From Heterostelium album PN500 (taxonomy: Eukaryota; Evosea; Eumycetozoa; Acytosteliales; Acytosteliaceae): a stretch of 64,000 nt of DNA. Below are positions 21,581-34,739 of the stretch, one piece after another; the stretch's first letter is position 1, and each line of letters starts with the position of its first letter. The translations under genes and the position numbers were made by a program. A model generated the notes under the pieces. It was not told the origin of the DNA and ran no database searches. It worked only from the letters and a program-made list of their open reading frames with translations. Where the stretch lies: contig NW_008805064.1 in NCBI RefSeq assembly GCF_000004825.1, positions 1,860,001-1,924,000 of the forward strand. Reading direction: 5' to 3'.

Positions 21581-24500
21581 TCAGGATTTTAAGCTTATGA
21601 AAATGGAGACTAAAATAATAATTAAAACTATTGCTGATACAGAAATAATGGTTGCACTTATGACTACGGGTCTGGAGACGATACGGCTTCTCTTTGAATT
21701 CCAAAGTGGTGCATCCTCGCCAGATACATCGACAGACATCTCGCTCATCTGGTTGGAAGGTGAACTTCGGTTGACAGAGCTGCTGCTGCTTCCACTGCTA
21801 TTTCTGCTGCTGTTGCTGGTAACGTCCATGTCAGAGTCATTGATATTGATCATGGTGTGCTCGGCAAGTGAAAGTGGTTGATGATTTTGTTTGACACCAT
21901 TGCTATTAGCACCGGCTGAACTGGACGATGATTGATTGGAATAGAGGAAGCTGTTGAATGAGTTGTTCGATGTTGTTCTGCGATGTGAATTCAAACTTAA
22001 CTTTTTGATTTCCGCCTCCATCTTTGTCTCCTCCTCTTTCAGTGACTTGATTACAATATCTCTATAGGTGTGTAGATCCTGATTATTCTTTACATTGAAA
22101 GAAAGTCTCATCAATGTCCAAACAATGATATCTACTGCAGCCTCTGACATTTGCTCTTGTTTCTTTACATGCTCCGATAGAATTCTAATCTCTTGTTTTA
22201 AAACAAACAATATTCTCTCTGAATACAATAGTTTCTGACTGGACTTTTGTTCTTCATTTAGTTCCAAATTATAATATATATTATTACTCTCTATAAATGG
22301 ATCAATATTATTATTATTTGTTGTTGAAGTGGTTGTGGTTGTTGTTGTTGTTGTCGTAGTGGTAGTGGTAGTCAAAGTTGTCGGGGTTGTTGAAGTGGTT
22401 GTAGTTGCTGGTATTGATATCTTTTCTTGAATATTTATATTATTCGAAATAGGTGGTGTTATACTATTACTTTCTAAAATCTCTCTATTAAAACGTAACA
22501 AATTATCTATATTTACACCACTCTCAACTAGATATTCAATCTCCTGTCTTTTCAATTCCTTCTCTCTCTTTAGAAACAATGATTTCTTCTCCTTCTTTAA
22601 CTTGTGATTCTTGATGATCTCTTTGGTTTGCACAATGACTGAGAGTGAAAGTGCGAAAAACATTCTCTGATCGGTATGCTCTGCTGCCTGTAGCATCTGT
22701 TCGTACTCCTGATAGATACTTCGGTGTTCGCTTGTCATTGTCTGAAGGAATCGCTGAATCGACGATTGTGCATGTCTAATCACAGAGGTAACTATGGGAT
22801 GTTGTGGATCTAAATTGGTGGACAACAACACACTGATCTCTTTGGCCATTCTACGCTTTGATATCTCATCGAGCATCGCCAGGTCGTCTGTTGCCAGCGG
22901 AGTCAACTCGATGGCCGGAGAATATTTGAGATCGACATCGATTGAAGCGCGAACAAAGTGAAGCAACAGATAATGTTGTTTAGTAGCTACCCAATACCAA
23001 GCGAGTCCACGTCGTAGCTCTGCAATATTATTCTGATCCTCTGGCGAAATTGTGAATCCGCCATTGATCTGTTGTCCAATCTGGTGGCAGTATTTGTGAA
23101 TCTTGTTTTTCATGATTCGGTCGGTGTTTGGATACTCATCGAAATCCGAGAGATAGGCAATCTCCTTGTTGACCGGTGTCGTTATTTTGTTCATCTCCTC
23201 ATCGACATACTTTGAGTAGGTGTCCTCAAAAAACTCACACAAGAAACGGTCGTGCATCGACAACGCAATCGAGTAGAGTGGATACTTGATCGGTAGCATA
23301 ATCTCTTTCTGGTACTGAATGATATCGAATTCAAATGGTTTACTACCGAAATTAATGCTAAATTTATCGCCGTACGATATCGTTCCAATGGTAGCATGCA
23401 ACTTTGACAAACTCAACGATGAACTTGTCTTTCCAAGCAGCACACCATTCTTTGTAAAAAATATTCTCTTGTTTATAAAATCGACACCACATCCAGCAGT
23501 ATCATTACACTGCCATGGCTCACTGATCTCTTTGCCCATCACAGGGTTCGGATACATTCCTCCATCTCCACCATGATAGCTAACCGCTGTTTTTAATACT
23601 ACTTTCTTTTCATTTGTTTCGCAACTTGCTGAATATCCAATAAATACATTACTATAAATGAATTATAATAATATATTAATATTTCTACTTTATTATTAAA
23701 GATTCAATGTTAAAACAAGATAACTTACGTATCCTCACCAATAGCCAACAAAGTGATTTCGAAATAACCAAAATTAAAATTGCCATAAGGCAGTGGTGTT
23801 ACTTTCTTTTTTGACTGTACAAACTTGATGATAATAATAATAATAGTTAATAATAAAGTAAAAGATGATGAACGATGAAGAAAGTATTATTATTATTATT
23901 ATTATTATTATATAAATACATACTAATGTTGAATCTGGTTTAGATTTTCTTATATTTAAAATTGTGATTTGTGATGGATTCGATGAGCTAGGATGATGAT
24001 GTAGTCGTAGTTGTTGACGATGCTCCAACTTATCGTCGTATTGAATATTGAAATTATTGATTGTCACTTTCTTTGTGTAGACATAGTTTAGTGATTGCTC
24101 ATCGCTTAGATACAACGGTCTACAACATATATCCTCAAGTGATTTGTGCATTAAAACATATTCACCATACCAATCGACAGTATCTATAATTAATTTATTT
24201 ATATCTAATTATTTTTATTTTTATTTTTATTTAATAAATTAAATAACCAAAAGGATTGTTAAATATATCAAACAACACGTTGTTGTTTTATGTATGTCGA
24301 CAAACATACCTTTATTTATTTTAAAATCTTTTATACAATAGAAATGCCATAGAGAGTTACTTCTTGACAAATTATAGAAATAATGTGATAGGCTTGATAG
24401 ATGCTGACAAATCTCTTTTGATGTAAAACACTTCATAATCACCTCTATTACCTCGTTGGGTAATGAGTATATCAATGTTGCTATTGCTGCTGTAGTTCCA

Positions 24501-24697
24501 TTGTGTTGACTATTATTATAATTATTACTGTTGTTGTTGTTGTTGTTGTTGTTGTTGATATAACTATTAATATTATTAATACTATTACTTTTACTAATAC
24601 TGCTATTACTATCTAATCGAACTATACTACTATTACTCAATATACTACAACTACTACTTATAATATTATCATCTAATATAGAATTACTTCTATTCAT
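21581..24697 (-). CDS. F-box/SPRY protein with C-terminal transmembrane segment
   Basis: Four minus-strand exons (24697-24310, 24183-23924, 23823-23729, 23651-21581) encode 937 residues. After an Asn/Ser-rich head comes an F-box (SLPNEVIEVIMKCFTSKEIC and following, with SLWHFYC). A SPRY domain spans the next three exons: GYFEITLLAIGEDTNVFIGY, SYHGGDGG, CGVDFINKRIFFTKNG and LHATIGTISYGDKFSINFG. F-box/SPRY proteins of the Fbxo45/FSN-1 type are substrate adaptors of SCF-like ubiquitin ligases. Here the SPRY domain is followed by about 500 residues: a helical region, a Thr-rich run near 22330-22400, coiled-coil-like KKEKKSLFLKREKELKRQ, Ser-rich segments, and a final hydrophobic segment (VVISATIISVSAIVLIIILV) 7 residues from the end. 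That end would make it tail-anchored. The membrane tail is not typical of the family. Confidence 0.82.
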
Positions 24698-25293
24698 GAT
24701 TTTAATATTTAATATATATATCTATATACAAAAAATAAAAATAATTGTAAAGTAAAGTAATTAAACTATACAATACTACTACTCTACGAACACTACAAAC
24801 TATAAACACTATTAACTATTTATTTATTTCATTGAATATTAATTGATTCAAGAAAATAATTATAAATTTAAAAATATACAAATAAAAGAGAAATGATAAT
24901 AATACAATAAAATTGTCAACAGATATTACTAATAAAATAATTAAACTTTTTTTTTTCTTGTTTTTTTTTTTTTTCAAATTTCAAAAAATTCAGTCCTAAT
25001 TTTAATGTTTTTTTTTTTTTATTGTTTACACTTTTGATCGAAAAAAAATATATTATAAATAATTGTTTTTTTTAGTTATATATTTACTAGTAATGTTTGT
25101 TTGTTTGTTTGTTGGTTAGTTGTTAGTTGTATATTATGGATGTTGGTGTTGTTGATGGTTAATTGTTTGAATGAGTTGGTTGTTGCACACCAATATAAGT
25201 TTGTGACAATTGTGTTGTGGTGTTGTTGTTGTGTTTTTTTTGTTTTTGTTTTGATATTGGGGGGAGGTAGGGGATTGCTTGCTGGTTGTTTTG
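24698..25293. other. A+T-rich intergenic stretch
   Basis: Promoter side of the F-box/SPRY gene and 3' side of DET1. It contains several T runs (24950-25075) and G/T-rich sequence (25080-25290). A 5-G run occurs at 25260-25264. I see no exon or RNA gene. Confidence 0.5.
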
Positions 25294-28210
25294 TTAACTG
25301 TCATTTTCATCTTCATATTGTTGATCGGTGGAGCTATCCGATAGAAAATCCTTTTCAACCTCGAGATCATCGGATTTGAAATGGAAATTCGCCACGAATG
25401 TGTTGGTCGCCGAGCTGTGTTGGAGTGAGATTATGAATGGACAGTATGGATGGAATATATAGGTTGCGTATTTCTTGGATTGCCGGTCGTTCTTGTCTTG
25501 GATGCCGTTGTTCATCTTGAATTTGACTTCGCCACCGAAACGCGAGTAGAATTTGATTGGGTAGTCGACGAGTGGTTTGGGTCGCTCGGTCGACGAGATC
25601 ATCTTCTCGTCGTAGCTAAACAGGTATTTGTCAAAGTATGGTGATTCATTCCAAGACTGCGGTGAGAATGGCAGTGCCGAGAGGATTCGTTTGACGGCTT
25701 GTGTTTCACCACCGTAGCGCGCATTCACCACTGCCAGTTTCTGCTTCATGAGGTGTTCACGCACAAAGATGTTGTTGGAGCAGGTCGAACGGAACTTGAT
25801 GAGACCCGATGGACAACTGCAAGCACGGAAGTGTTCGCAAAACTGTTCAAAAGTCTTAGCAAACTCCTTGTTGCTGTTCTCGTAGACACCGATCACTTCG
25901 GTGGTGTGCATGTTGTAGACAACAAAGAAGCTGATCTGGTTGCAGTAGTCGGCAAGTCTGCCGAGCAGTCCGTCAATCGGTCCAAACTTGATCAGGAGGT
26001 GAGAAGCGTCCAATGATTGCATCTTCCACATCACTAAATTACAATATTGGGGGAAAAGTGAAAAATATAGACTGAGTGACTTTTTGGGATCGGGAGAAGT
26101 GGCAGCTTTTTTGTATAGATAGCTGAGGAATCTCTGTTTGATACCCATAAGATTTCCACTGGGCAGACTATGATTATATGAAAGTGAATCGGTATTGTTT
26201 GTTTGTGATGATTGATTGTTGGTGGTGGTGGTTGTTGTAGTTGTTTGCGGTTGATTATTATTTATATTATTGGTATTATTCGGAATATTGTTGTTGATGT
26301 TGTTAGCGTTATTGTTGTTGTTGTTTGTTACTGAAAATGTTACATTGTTGGTAGTATTAGTAGTGGTAGTTGACGATGATGATGTTGACGATACAGTGGA
26401 GGTGGTTGATTTACTATTTATATCACTGGTTTTTAAAAATGGTTGAATTGAAGCCAATTGCTCTGCTTTCTGCTGTTTCTCGTGTACCATTGGGATGAAT
26501 GACTTTTCAGCATTCTCCAATGAGTCGATCTCCAGTTGGTCATCTTCATTGCAGTGAGGTCCAATTGAGCGAATATTTACAAATTTAGATCCTTTGATCT
26601 GGAAGATATGGATGGTTTGGTACTGAAGACTGAGTACAATGAAAAAGTCTTGGTATAAATAAACTCCAGAGTGATGCGCCAAATGAATGACATCCTTCTT
26701 GAAAGTTCGTTTATCACAAACCACACCATCTGAGATTCTAACCAAATAGAATGTGATATCTTCGGGATTGGGCAAGTTGATCGAATTGGATTGTGATTGT
26801 CTAATAAATGTATCCATCTCTGCTCTATTTATATTATTATTGTTGTTACTATTTATTGATTGTCCATATGATGAAAGAATAAACTAAAAGTAAAGTAATA
26901 ATAAAATTAGTTGATTTGATTACAAAATGATAATATTATATGTTAATTTTTTATGTACTTACATATTTTCCACAAGCGGTTGTTAATGAAAAGTCTTTAC
27001 ATAAGAATTCGTTAAATGGAGGGATAACGGTTTGATAAATTAATCGAAAATAGGTATTAAAGTTTTTGTCGATGGCTTCCTTTTGAGTTTTGGTGGTTGA
27101 CTTTGGATATTTGGGAGAGGAACCAAGGAAACGGTAGAGTTGGATTTCCTTGAGATCTTTGGAGAAACAGAGCAGTTTCTCACCATCGCTAGTAAACTTT
27201 TTAATAATACATAGTGGAATATCGATGTTGAATACAGTTTTGTCGGGCACAATGTTGAGGTAGAATTTTCTGGATTGCAGGGTGGTTGTGCCTGGTTTGG
27301 AGCGGTACAACTCACGGTGCAACATTTGATTCGGCAAACTGTATTGTGAGAGTTGTATCTTTTGTTTTCTCTGCATATTAACATATTCTTTATCAAGATC
27401 GGCTTCGTCGTGTGTTCGCTTCAATGAGTTTTGTTGTGGGTTGGTGACTGGTGAGCTGGTGGAGGTTGTTGTTTGGGTGGTTGTGGTGATATCGACATCA
27501 TCTTCGGCAGATGACGGAGAGGAACCGGTGCTTGACGATAGCTTTAGCTTATCGACAATCATACCGCTATCTTGTGAATCATCGGAGGTTGGGATGATGT
27601 TGGGTGTCGATGTTGTGGACGAAGTTGGCGCAAGTGAAACACCGTCATTTGCATAGCTATGCGAAATGGTTGGTGGTAGTGGCACCGATGAGAGCGAACT
27701 GTTCAGGGGAATGTGAGCGACCATCATTTGAGTGGGTAGCTCCTGAGTTTGTTGGTGGTGATTCTGCTGGAGGTGGAGCGACGAGCTTGAGAATGTGAGG
27801 GGCGAGATCAGCGAAAATGGCGATCCCGCCGAAACGGCACCGGACACGACCGACTGGTGGTTGCTGACCGCCGACAAAGTCGATGCGGATAACGAAGAGC
27901 TGTTGCCACTGTGACCTACAATGATGGGTGCCTCCATGCTAGAGGCAGTGTGGATATCGGAGGGTGGATTCGATTGTATGGTCACTGTTGAAGACTGCTG
28001 TTGGTGGGTGTTGCCAGTCGAAGGTGGACATCCTGTGTATACTCCACTTGGCGATGATAAATATAAAGCTGGTGGTGAGGGTATCGATGGTGCGAATGGC
28101 GGTGCTGGTGAACCTAGTAGAAAACACGGTGAAGGTGAAAGTGGTGGTGAAATCGAAGACTGTGAATCATTCATTTTAATTATTCTTGTCACTGAATTAT
28201 TTTCAATCAT
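25294..28210 (-). CDS. det1: DET1 homologue (CUL4-DDB1 ubiquitin ligase regulator)
   Basis: Two minus-strand exons, 28210-26963 and 26883-25294, encode 945 residues. The first 270 residues are a Ser/Pro/Thr-rich extension. Then come the N-terminal DET1 hallmarks (RKFYLNIVPDKTVFNIDIP, IIKKFTSDGEKLLCFSKD). Exon 2 carries FYLVRISDGVVCDKRTFKKD, then IHLAHHSGVYLY, FIVLSLQYQTIHIFQIKG and NIRSIGPHCNEDDQLE, all characteristic of DET1. After a long Thr/Asn insert follow FLSYLYKKA, LIKFGPIDG, FEQFCEHFRA and the C-terminal LPFSPQSWNESPYFDKYLF. DET1 acts in the nucleus with DDB1, DDA1 and COP10-type E2s; in dictyostelids it is known to affect development. It is longer than plant and animal DET1 (about 540) only because of the low-complexity head and inserts. 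A second ATG lies 12 codons in. An acceptor-like TTTAG directly precedes the first ATG, so an upstream exon is possible. Confidence 0.92.
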
Positions 28211-31200
28211 CTAAACCAATTACTATATAATGAAGTTGCAACTGTTGCAAGGATCTACAAATGTAACCTATTATTATGGATAGAGTAAAAAAAAGAAAGT
28301 TAGAATAATTATTCATTCAAAATTATATATATCATCATTATTGTTATTGTAATGAAATGAAAAGAGTGTAGCAACAATTACCTGTGAAATGTGTAAAATG
28401 TATAATTTAAAAAAACAAAAAAAAAAAAAAAAAAAACTTTAGTGTGATATTTGATTGATTATGCACAGACAGAAGATCGAGGTTTGAACCAACACAACAA
28501 CAATTGTTCTCGTATGTCAATTGGTTGGTTTTGAGTGAGTAGTTCCAATGTTGTGTTGTTTATGCTGACTTGCTGACTGGAAATTGAATATTACTATTAC
28601 TACAGATATTTATTGTAAATATAAATATTGATTGATATTAGTACATGCATGAATCTACTCTAAGCAACATCTAAACTATTATTATTATTATTATTATTAT
28701 TGTGCTATTATTATGCTATTATTGAGAATCTATGTTATTGTTGCTATTTCTGCCGCTGTTTTGTAAACTATTAAACTTTTGATGCTAACTAAATTATTGA
28801 AACAATATGATAATTGTGATAGAGAATAAAGCTGCAGTTGATAAAAGAATAAAATATAAAAAAAAAAAAGGTAAAAAAATAAAACAAAAGAAAGAAAAAG
28901 AAAAAATTTAATTTTGATATTTTTTTTTGTTATTTATTTTATTTTAACAATACACATAGAGTAATATTAATAAAAATAAATAAATAAATTTAAAAAATTG
29001 GAATTTTATTATTATTATTAACAAATAATAATATTAAATTTATATTGAATTAATTCAATTCAAAAACGACATAAAGATACGTTATTTTGATTTATTAAAT
29101 TAATTTGAAGCAAAAAAAAAAAAAAAAAAACAAAAAATAATAATTTTACACACATTTTGTCAAGTTTTTATTTTGTGTTTATAGTAGTAGTTGCTGGTTG
29201 TGTTGTTTGCTGACACTTTTGTTTGTGTTTTTGTTTGATTAGAATGAGTGAGTGGATTGGATTGAATGGTGGTAAAATAACTCAGAAGTAGGTTGTTTGT
29301 TGTAAATATTTGATGTCAGACATGTCATATCATATGATATGAGAGTGATATTAAGAACAATCTACACGCCGATCTGTATCAGGTGTGACGGATGAATTGA
29401 ATGGAGTGGAGTGAATAATTGAATTGGAATTGGAATTGGATTTTGAAATGAAAAAAAAAAAAAAAAAGACAATAATAGTAAAGGATGCATGTGGGTAGAG
29501 TTTGTTGATAATATGGACAAAAGAAAAAAAAGAAAAATCACATATCCAAATCCAATTTTCGGTTTAAATGTAAAGTTAAACTAATGTATATTATATTGTT
29601 GTCCACATGTGCTTGTTTTTTGTTTTGTTTTCCGAGTACTAGTATGCATAGATCGTTGAATTCAAATGTACATTGAGTGAATGATATATCTATCTTATTC
29701 GAATATTTTAACATCACAATTGTTTGTTTATTACAATTTATTTTCATTGATACTATTTTATAATATAACGAAATTGTTGCAAACCATGAACGATATTTAA
29801 ATGAAACAATTTTCTTAAACAAGTCTATTGTGAACATATAAATGGTGATTTGTGTCTATTAAAATATATAATTAACTTACGAATATTCAGTTGTTTATCT
29901 AAAGAAAGATGATCGTACAACACAACTAACTATAATAAATTAACATAATTTTTGTTAAAAAATGAAAAAGTATATTGTTAGATTATAAAAGTATAAATAA
30001 AATATAAAAGTAACAATTAAATTGTAGATTTTTAAAAATCCTTCTTCTTTGTTTGTTTGTTTTCAAATTTCCTAATTGTTTAATTCAAAAAAAAAAAAAA
30101 AAAAAAGAGAATAAAATAGAAAAGTGTACGAATGATCGATTGAATGAAGAGTGTAGTGCAAATGAAAATAAAAACTGTCAACCAATCTAGACAATAATAA
30201 CAACAACAACTACTACTGCTAGCAATAGCAACAATAATTGTTGTTGATTGCTTGACCACCTTGACTATTATCAAAATATTTAACTGACTAAAATTTAATC
30301 TGTGCTACTGTTTTAAGTTGTTGTTGCTATAAAGTTAAATATGGAATATTCTCTCTTCTCTCTTTCATTCATTTTACCACAAAAACCACCTTTGACTTCT
30401 TTTCCAACTCTCTTTCATTCATTCATTCATTCATTTCTATTATCTTTTTTTTTTTTGGATTTTACACTTTTGAGCATATGTAGTTGAAAATGAAAAATGA
30501 CTTACTGTGTGTATTTATTATTTTATGGATGGTGTTTTTCGAATTTTATTGCTGCCAAGTTGTTGTTATTTTTGACTAACTATTACTGTTTTTATTATTA
30601 TTATTTTTAATTATGATGATGTGTCTTGTTACTATCGTCGATTTTTAATTGTATTTTAAAAATAAAATAAAATAAAAAATAAATAAATAATTGTTAGGTG
30701 AAAGTGAATAAGTGAAGGGAAGAGAATAGAAGAGTAAGGTCAAAGATGAGATGCTGCTGAGCTGATGCTGATGTGAATTGCTGTGAGTGAGTTGCCACAA
30801 CACAGTATGAGTGGGTGAACGCCTGGCGTGAATAGTATGTGTGTAGTGATGATATGGAAAAAAAAGAGGGAGTTGGGTGAGAGAATAAAGAGAAAACAAC
30901 AGACAGATAGATAAATAAAATAAATAGAAAGAAATTAATTTAAAGAGCTAGAAAAAAAAAAAAAACAAACAAAAAAACAAATGAGACAAAGGAATTATTT
31001 TTTTTGTTTCCGCTATTTTACTTTATTGTGGTGGTGGGTAGTACTGTTTTTTTGTTTTTTTGAAATTTTATTTTATTTAAAATTTTCACATTCTCAAGAG
31101 AGTTGGTTGATGATGGAGACCTCTTTTTCATTCTTTTTTTTTTCAACAGGAAACAATTTCACACAACAAAAAAAAAAAATGGAAAAAAACTTTAAAAAAA

Positions 31201-32934
31201 AATTTGAAATAAAAAGAGGTGGCAGAATATGAGGATTTGGCATCAATCTGCATGTGAGGAAAAAAAACAAAATTTGCTTTTTGGAGCGAGAAAATGACAG
31301 TACTGTGTGGGTGAGCTTCTGGTTACAAAGTTAATTTAATTTAATTTGTTTTTTTTTTCAACAAAACACAATCTCATATGTTTGTTTTTTAAAGGAAGTG
31401 AAACACACAGAAAGGAAATAATGTTTTGTTTGTTTGTTGAGAATAACACCAAGTTTGGTTCAAAAGAAAAAAAAAACTGAGGCAGTTCAAAGAGAGAGAG
31501 AGTGTGTGATGTGTTTGTGTGTCTTGTGTGCTTGCGAGTAAGATTAGCATATCAGCTTATTATTAAAGGTGGTAGTATAGTAAGTGAATTTGACAAGTCA
31601 AGTTAAGGTAGGGTAGTGTGTTTTATTGCTTTGTGTTAGAAGTTGGTTAATAAATAAAAAAACACACAAACACATCACACACTCACGCAACACAACAGTA
31701 TAATGCAGACAATAAATAGATGCAAATTTGTGTGATGAGCACCCATAGGATAGTGTTGGTCTGGGCATTGGTATGGACATGTTATTTTGTTGTTCGAAAT
31801 GGAGAATACCTAATCTTGAAGCAACAAAAACAACGAAAACCATTCAATTACGATGGATGGATGTGTGTTCTCCATCAACTTAAAATAGCTTATTTGTTTA
31901 TAGTGGTGTATCATATATGTTGGGTAGAGGTATATTCAAAAAAAAAAAAAAAAAACAAAAAAGAGATAAGTGAGGATAATGTCTTTTTATTCAAATTTCA
32001 AAGTAATTACAATAACTCCAACAGTATTACTTAAGATTTCGAAAAAAATAAAATAAAATAAAGAAGTAAAAAGGAAACTTACTTTTTCAAACCATGAAGG
32101 GTTAGTCAGGCAGACAGACGCAATTTGTCAATAATGATAATAACGATGTTTGCTCTTCTATCTGGATAACTACTACTACTACTCTTGTCGCTACTTCGTA
32201 TCTATTCTATTTTATCTAACTCTTTTTATCTATTTGTTTTAAACTTGTAGAAGTTGTTGTCCAATTATTACTATTAAATCCAATCTTTGCTGTCTCCTTT
32301 TATCAATTGGTTTTTTTAGATCTTTTATCTGTTTATCTATTAATTAATTTATTACTATCTTTCAAAAGGTTCGAAAAAAAAAAAAACTAATTTGTTTGTT
32401 TTACTTCTTATTTATTTTCATTGAAATAATTATAGATTTTTTTTTCACCCCCACATTAAACACACTTATAAAAATTTCTTATTAATTTTTATTTTCAATT
32501 TCAAAAAAAACCAAAAAAAATGAGACGTATTTTAAAAAATATATTTTCAAAAACTTATAATATGCAAAAAAATGTTAAAATAGATTACAGATTTATTGAA
32601 TTTTTTTGGTTTAATTCAATTATTTTTATGAATCTGAAAATTCTCTAGTTAATATCTTATTTTTATTCTTTCAAATGTAATTACCATCTAATTTAATAAC
32701 AAATATTTACTTTCATTGATAAAAAAAAAAAAAAAAAGAAAGGATAATTATCTGTTATTTATTAATATTATACAATTTAAAAAGTTTTGGATGAACTTGA
32801 AAAGTTTAAATATGTGGAATTAAAGAGATCTATATCTACCCTTGAAATTTTTATTTATTCCAAATTAAAGTTTTGGTATTGTTAACTGTTTCTCCTTGTT
32901 GTTGAACATTTTGAAAATAGTTTGCAAACTATAT
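28211..32934. other. 4.7-kb non-coding region between DET1 and the double-homeobox gene
   Basis: This is one of the longest gene-free stretches here. It holds many poly(A)/poly(T) tracts (for example 28410-28436, 29112-29130, 29450-29467), an (ATT)n run at 28678-28702, an 18-bp palindrome at 29325-29342 and a TTCATTCA run near 30414-30433. Open frames at 29538-29837 and 30645-30899 are low in information and have no domains. It lies upstream of DET1 and downstream of the homeobox gene. It may be extended regulatory DNA or undetected non-coding RNA; I see no structured RNA. Confidence 0.5.
29325..29342. repeat. 18-bp perfect palindrome
   Basis: TCATATCATATGATATGA reads the same on both strands with no spacer, centred on CATATG. 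A smaller palindrome, GACATGTC, abuts it on the left. It could be a dimeric-factor site in the DET1 upstream region or a chance product of A/T-rich sequence. Confidence 0.35.
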
Positions 32935-34739
32935 TCAAGATGGGGAGCTAGAATCGTAGTCGCTTCCTGATCTCGATTCGATCCTCTCATCGCTCCCATA
33001 GCCACCAAGAGCGTAGTCTCCAAAGTCAGCTAGTGTCGTTTGGTTGGCTAAAAGAAAGGTATTTGCGTTTCCTAGGGAAACCATTGGCTGAGGAATATTG
33101 GTACAATCGGGATAGGATGTTGGTAATTCTACAAATGGTTTGATATTGGTATTGGTTTGATGGCTTGAATTGATACTGCTCGGGAATGTTATAAAGTTGT
33201 TGTTATTGGTAGTTGTTGTTGTTGTTGTGGTGGTTGTTGTTGTTGAGGATGGATGAAGTTTGAATGAAAGATTGGGAAATACTGTGTGATTGGTTGGTGG
33301 TGGAATTACCGATTGTAACTGTGAATCGGTTGAGCCGCTATTTTTATATATAATATTATTGTTATAAATCGATGTCTTGGGTTTGAACTCGAATTTACCT
33401 TTGTTGTGAAGTCTACTTCGTTTCGATTTGAACCAATTCTTCACTTTGATAGGCGGAACATCGATGTCTTTAGCGATGGACTTGACTTGATCTTTGGTCG
33501 GGTAGGACTGGCTCTTGAAAACTGATTCAAGAAAAGCAACTTGTTCTTGAAGAAACTTTTTCGAAGCCGATTGTTTGTAGGTGAACTCTCCTTTGGATGC
33601 AAGGTTCTCTCTCTTGTGCTTGAACCATCTAGAGATTTGGTCGACACTAATCGATGGCATAGATTTTGCAAGTTTCAGCTTCTCAGATCTATCGGGGTAC
33701 TGATTTATTGCCCAAACCTTCTCTAGAGTTTCTTTTTCGGATGAAGACGGTCTCCATCTTCCCTTCTTTGGCTTTATCGGAGTTGGTGTTTCCACTAAAG
33801 TGATCGAGCTGGAGGTAGAAGTAGAGTCAAAGTCATTGTGTTCTGATTGGTCTAATTTCAACTCAACCTGTTGAGTGAATTGATTTAGATAGTTTGTATT
33901 CAAAACATTGTTGTCTACTTTGTTTTGAAACATATGTTGAAAAGTGTCGTTGGTGGTGTGAATGGTGGTTGTAGGTTTTTCTGGAATTTCTATATCGCCA
34001 GAATATGCATTGTTTATATTTTCTAAAGTTGGTTTTTGAATGTAATCTAGTGGTTGGTTCATATTAAATATAGGATATGATTGTGCATGTGTTAAATACT
34101 CTATGTATTGATTCTGTATTGGTACTGGTTGTGAATATTGGTATTGGGGCTTGTTGAGAGTGTTGGTTTGTTTGTTTTGGATATTGTAATAAACATAGGG
34201 TGGCATGTCTGGTTGCGGTAGTTGCTGGATGGGGTTGGATGAAATGTTTATCATATTGTTTGTAGATAAATCATTTTGAGTAAAGGGTTCGGGTGGAAAA
34301 GTTGTGTAGAATGAATGATTGTTTTGAAAATTATGTATATTTTGTATGGTTTGTGAAATTTGTTGAGTTGTTTGTTGTTGATGTTGATGTTGTTGTGCTA
34401 AGTATGTGGTTTGTGATGAATTATTATAAATATTTATATTGTGAATATTGGTGTTTCTATTATTGTTTATGATCGGCATATTTGAAATATTTTGATTATC
34501 AATTCTTTCTACTTGTTGAATTGATGATTGTAAAAGTTCTATTGGTTTAAATGCTGAGGTACTGTTATTAATATTATTAGTATTATTATTAGTATTATTT
34601 TTCAGATCTTTTGTATCTTTTAAAGGAAAGGATATTTCTACTTTGTTTTCCTCCTGATATATTATTTAATATTTTTTAGTCATTGATGATTTATGATATT
34701 GTTTGATTTTTCTGTACCTACTCTCAGATAATGATTCAT
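32935..34739 (-). CDS. Double-homeodomain transcription factor
   Basis: A main exon (34653-32935) preceded by a proposed 18-nt first exon (34739-34722, MNHYLR) gives 578 residues. The main exon is open upstream of the internal Met at 34479 and begins behind a good acceptor, so a small upstream exon is required; this particular one is an inference. The N-terminal 290 residues are Asn/Gln/Tyr-rich. Homeodomain 1 lies near residues 300-360 (GRWRPSSSEKETLEKVW to WFKHKREN) and homeodomain 2 near 367-425 (FLQEQVAFLESVF to WFKSKRSR). Trp48, Phe49 and Arg53 are present in both, but the near-invariant Asn51 is His in the first and Ser in the second. The C-terminus has Thr/Asn repeats and an acidic-Ser end. 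Two homeodomains per protein also occur in some known dictyostelid Hbx proteins. It probably acts in the nucleus on development genes. Confidence 0.83.

Noticed and set aside
29538-29837. Minus-strand frame of 99 codons in the large gap
   Set aside because: No domain, A/T-driven composition with Lys/Asn/Ile excess and no conserved-looking segment.
30645-30899. Minus-strand frame rich in His/Ser/Thr
   Set aside because: Arises from GTGAGTG/GTGTGT-type repeats on the plus strand; no recognisable protein.
31720-32034. Plus-strand frame with WALVWTCYFVV
   Set aside because: Ends in poly(Lys) from an A run; no signal, domain or promoter context supports a gene.
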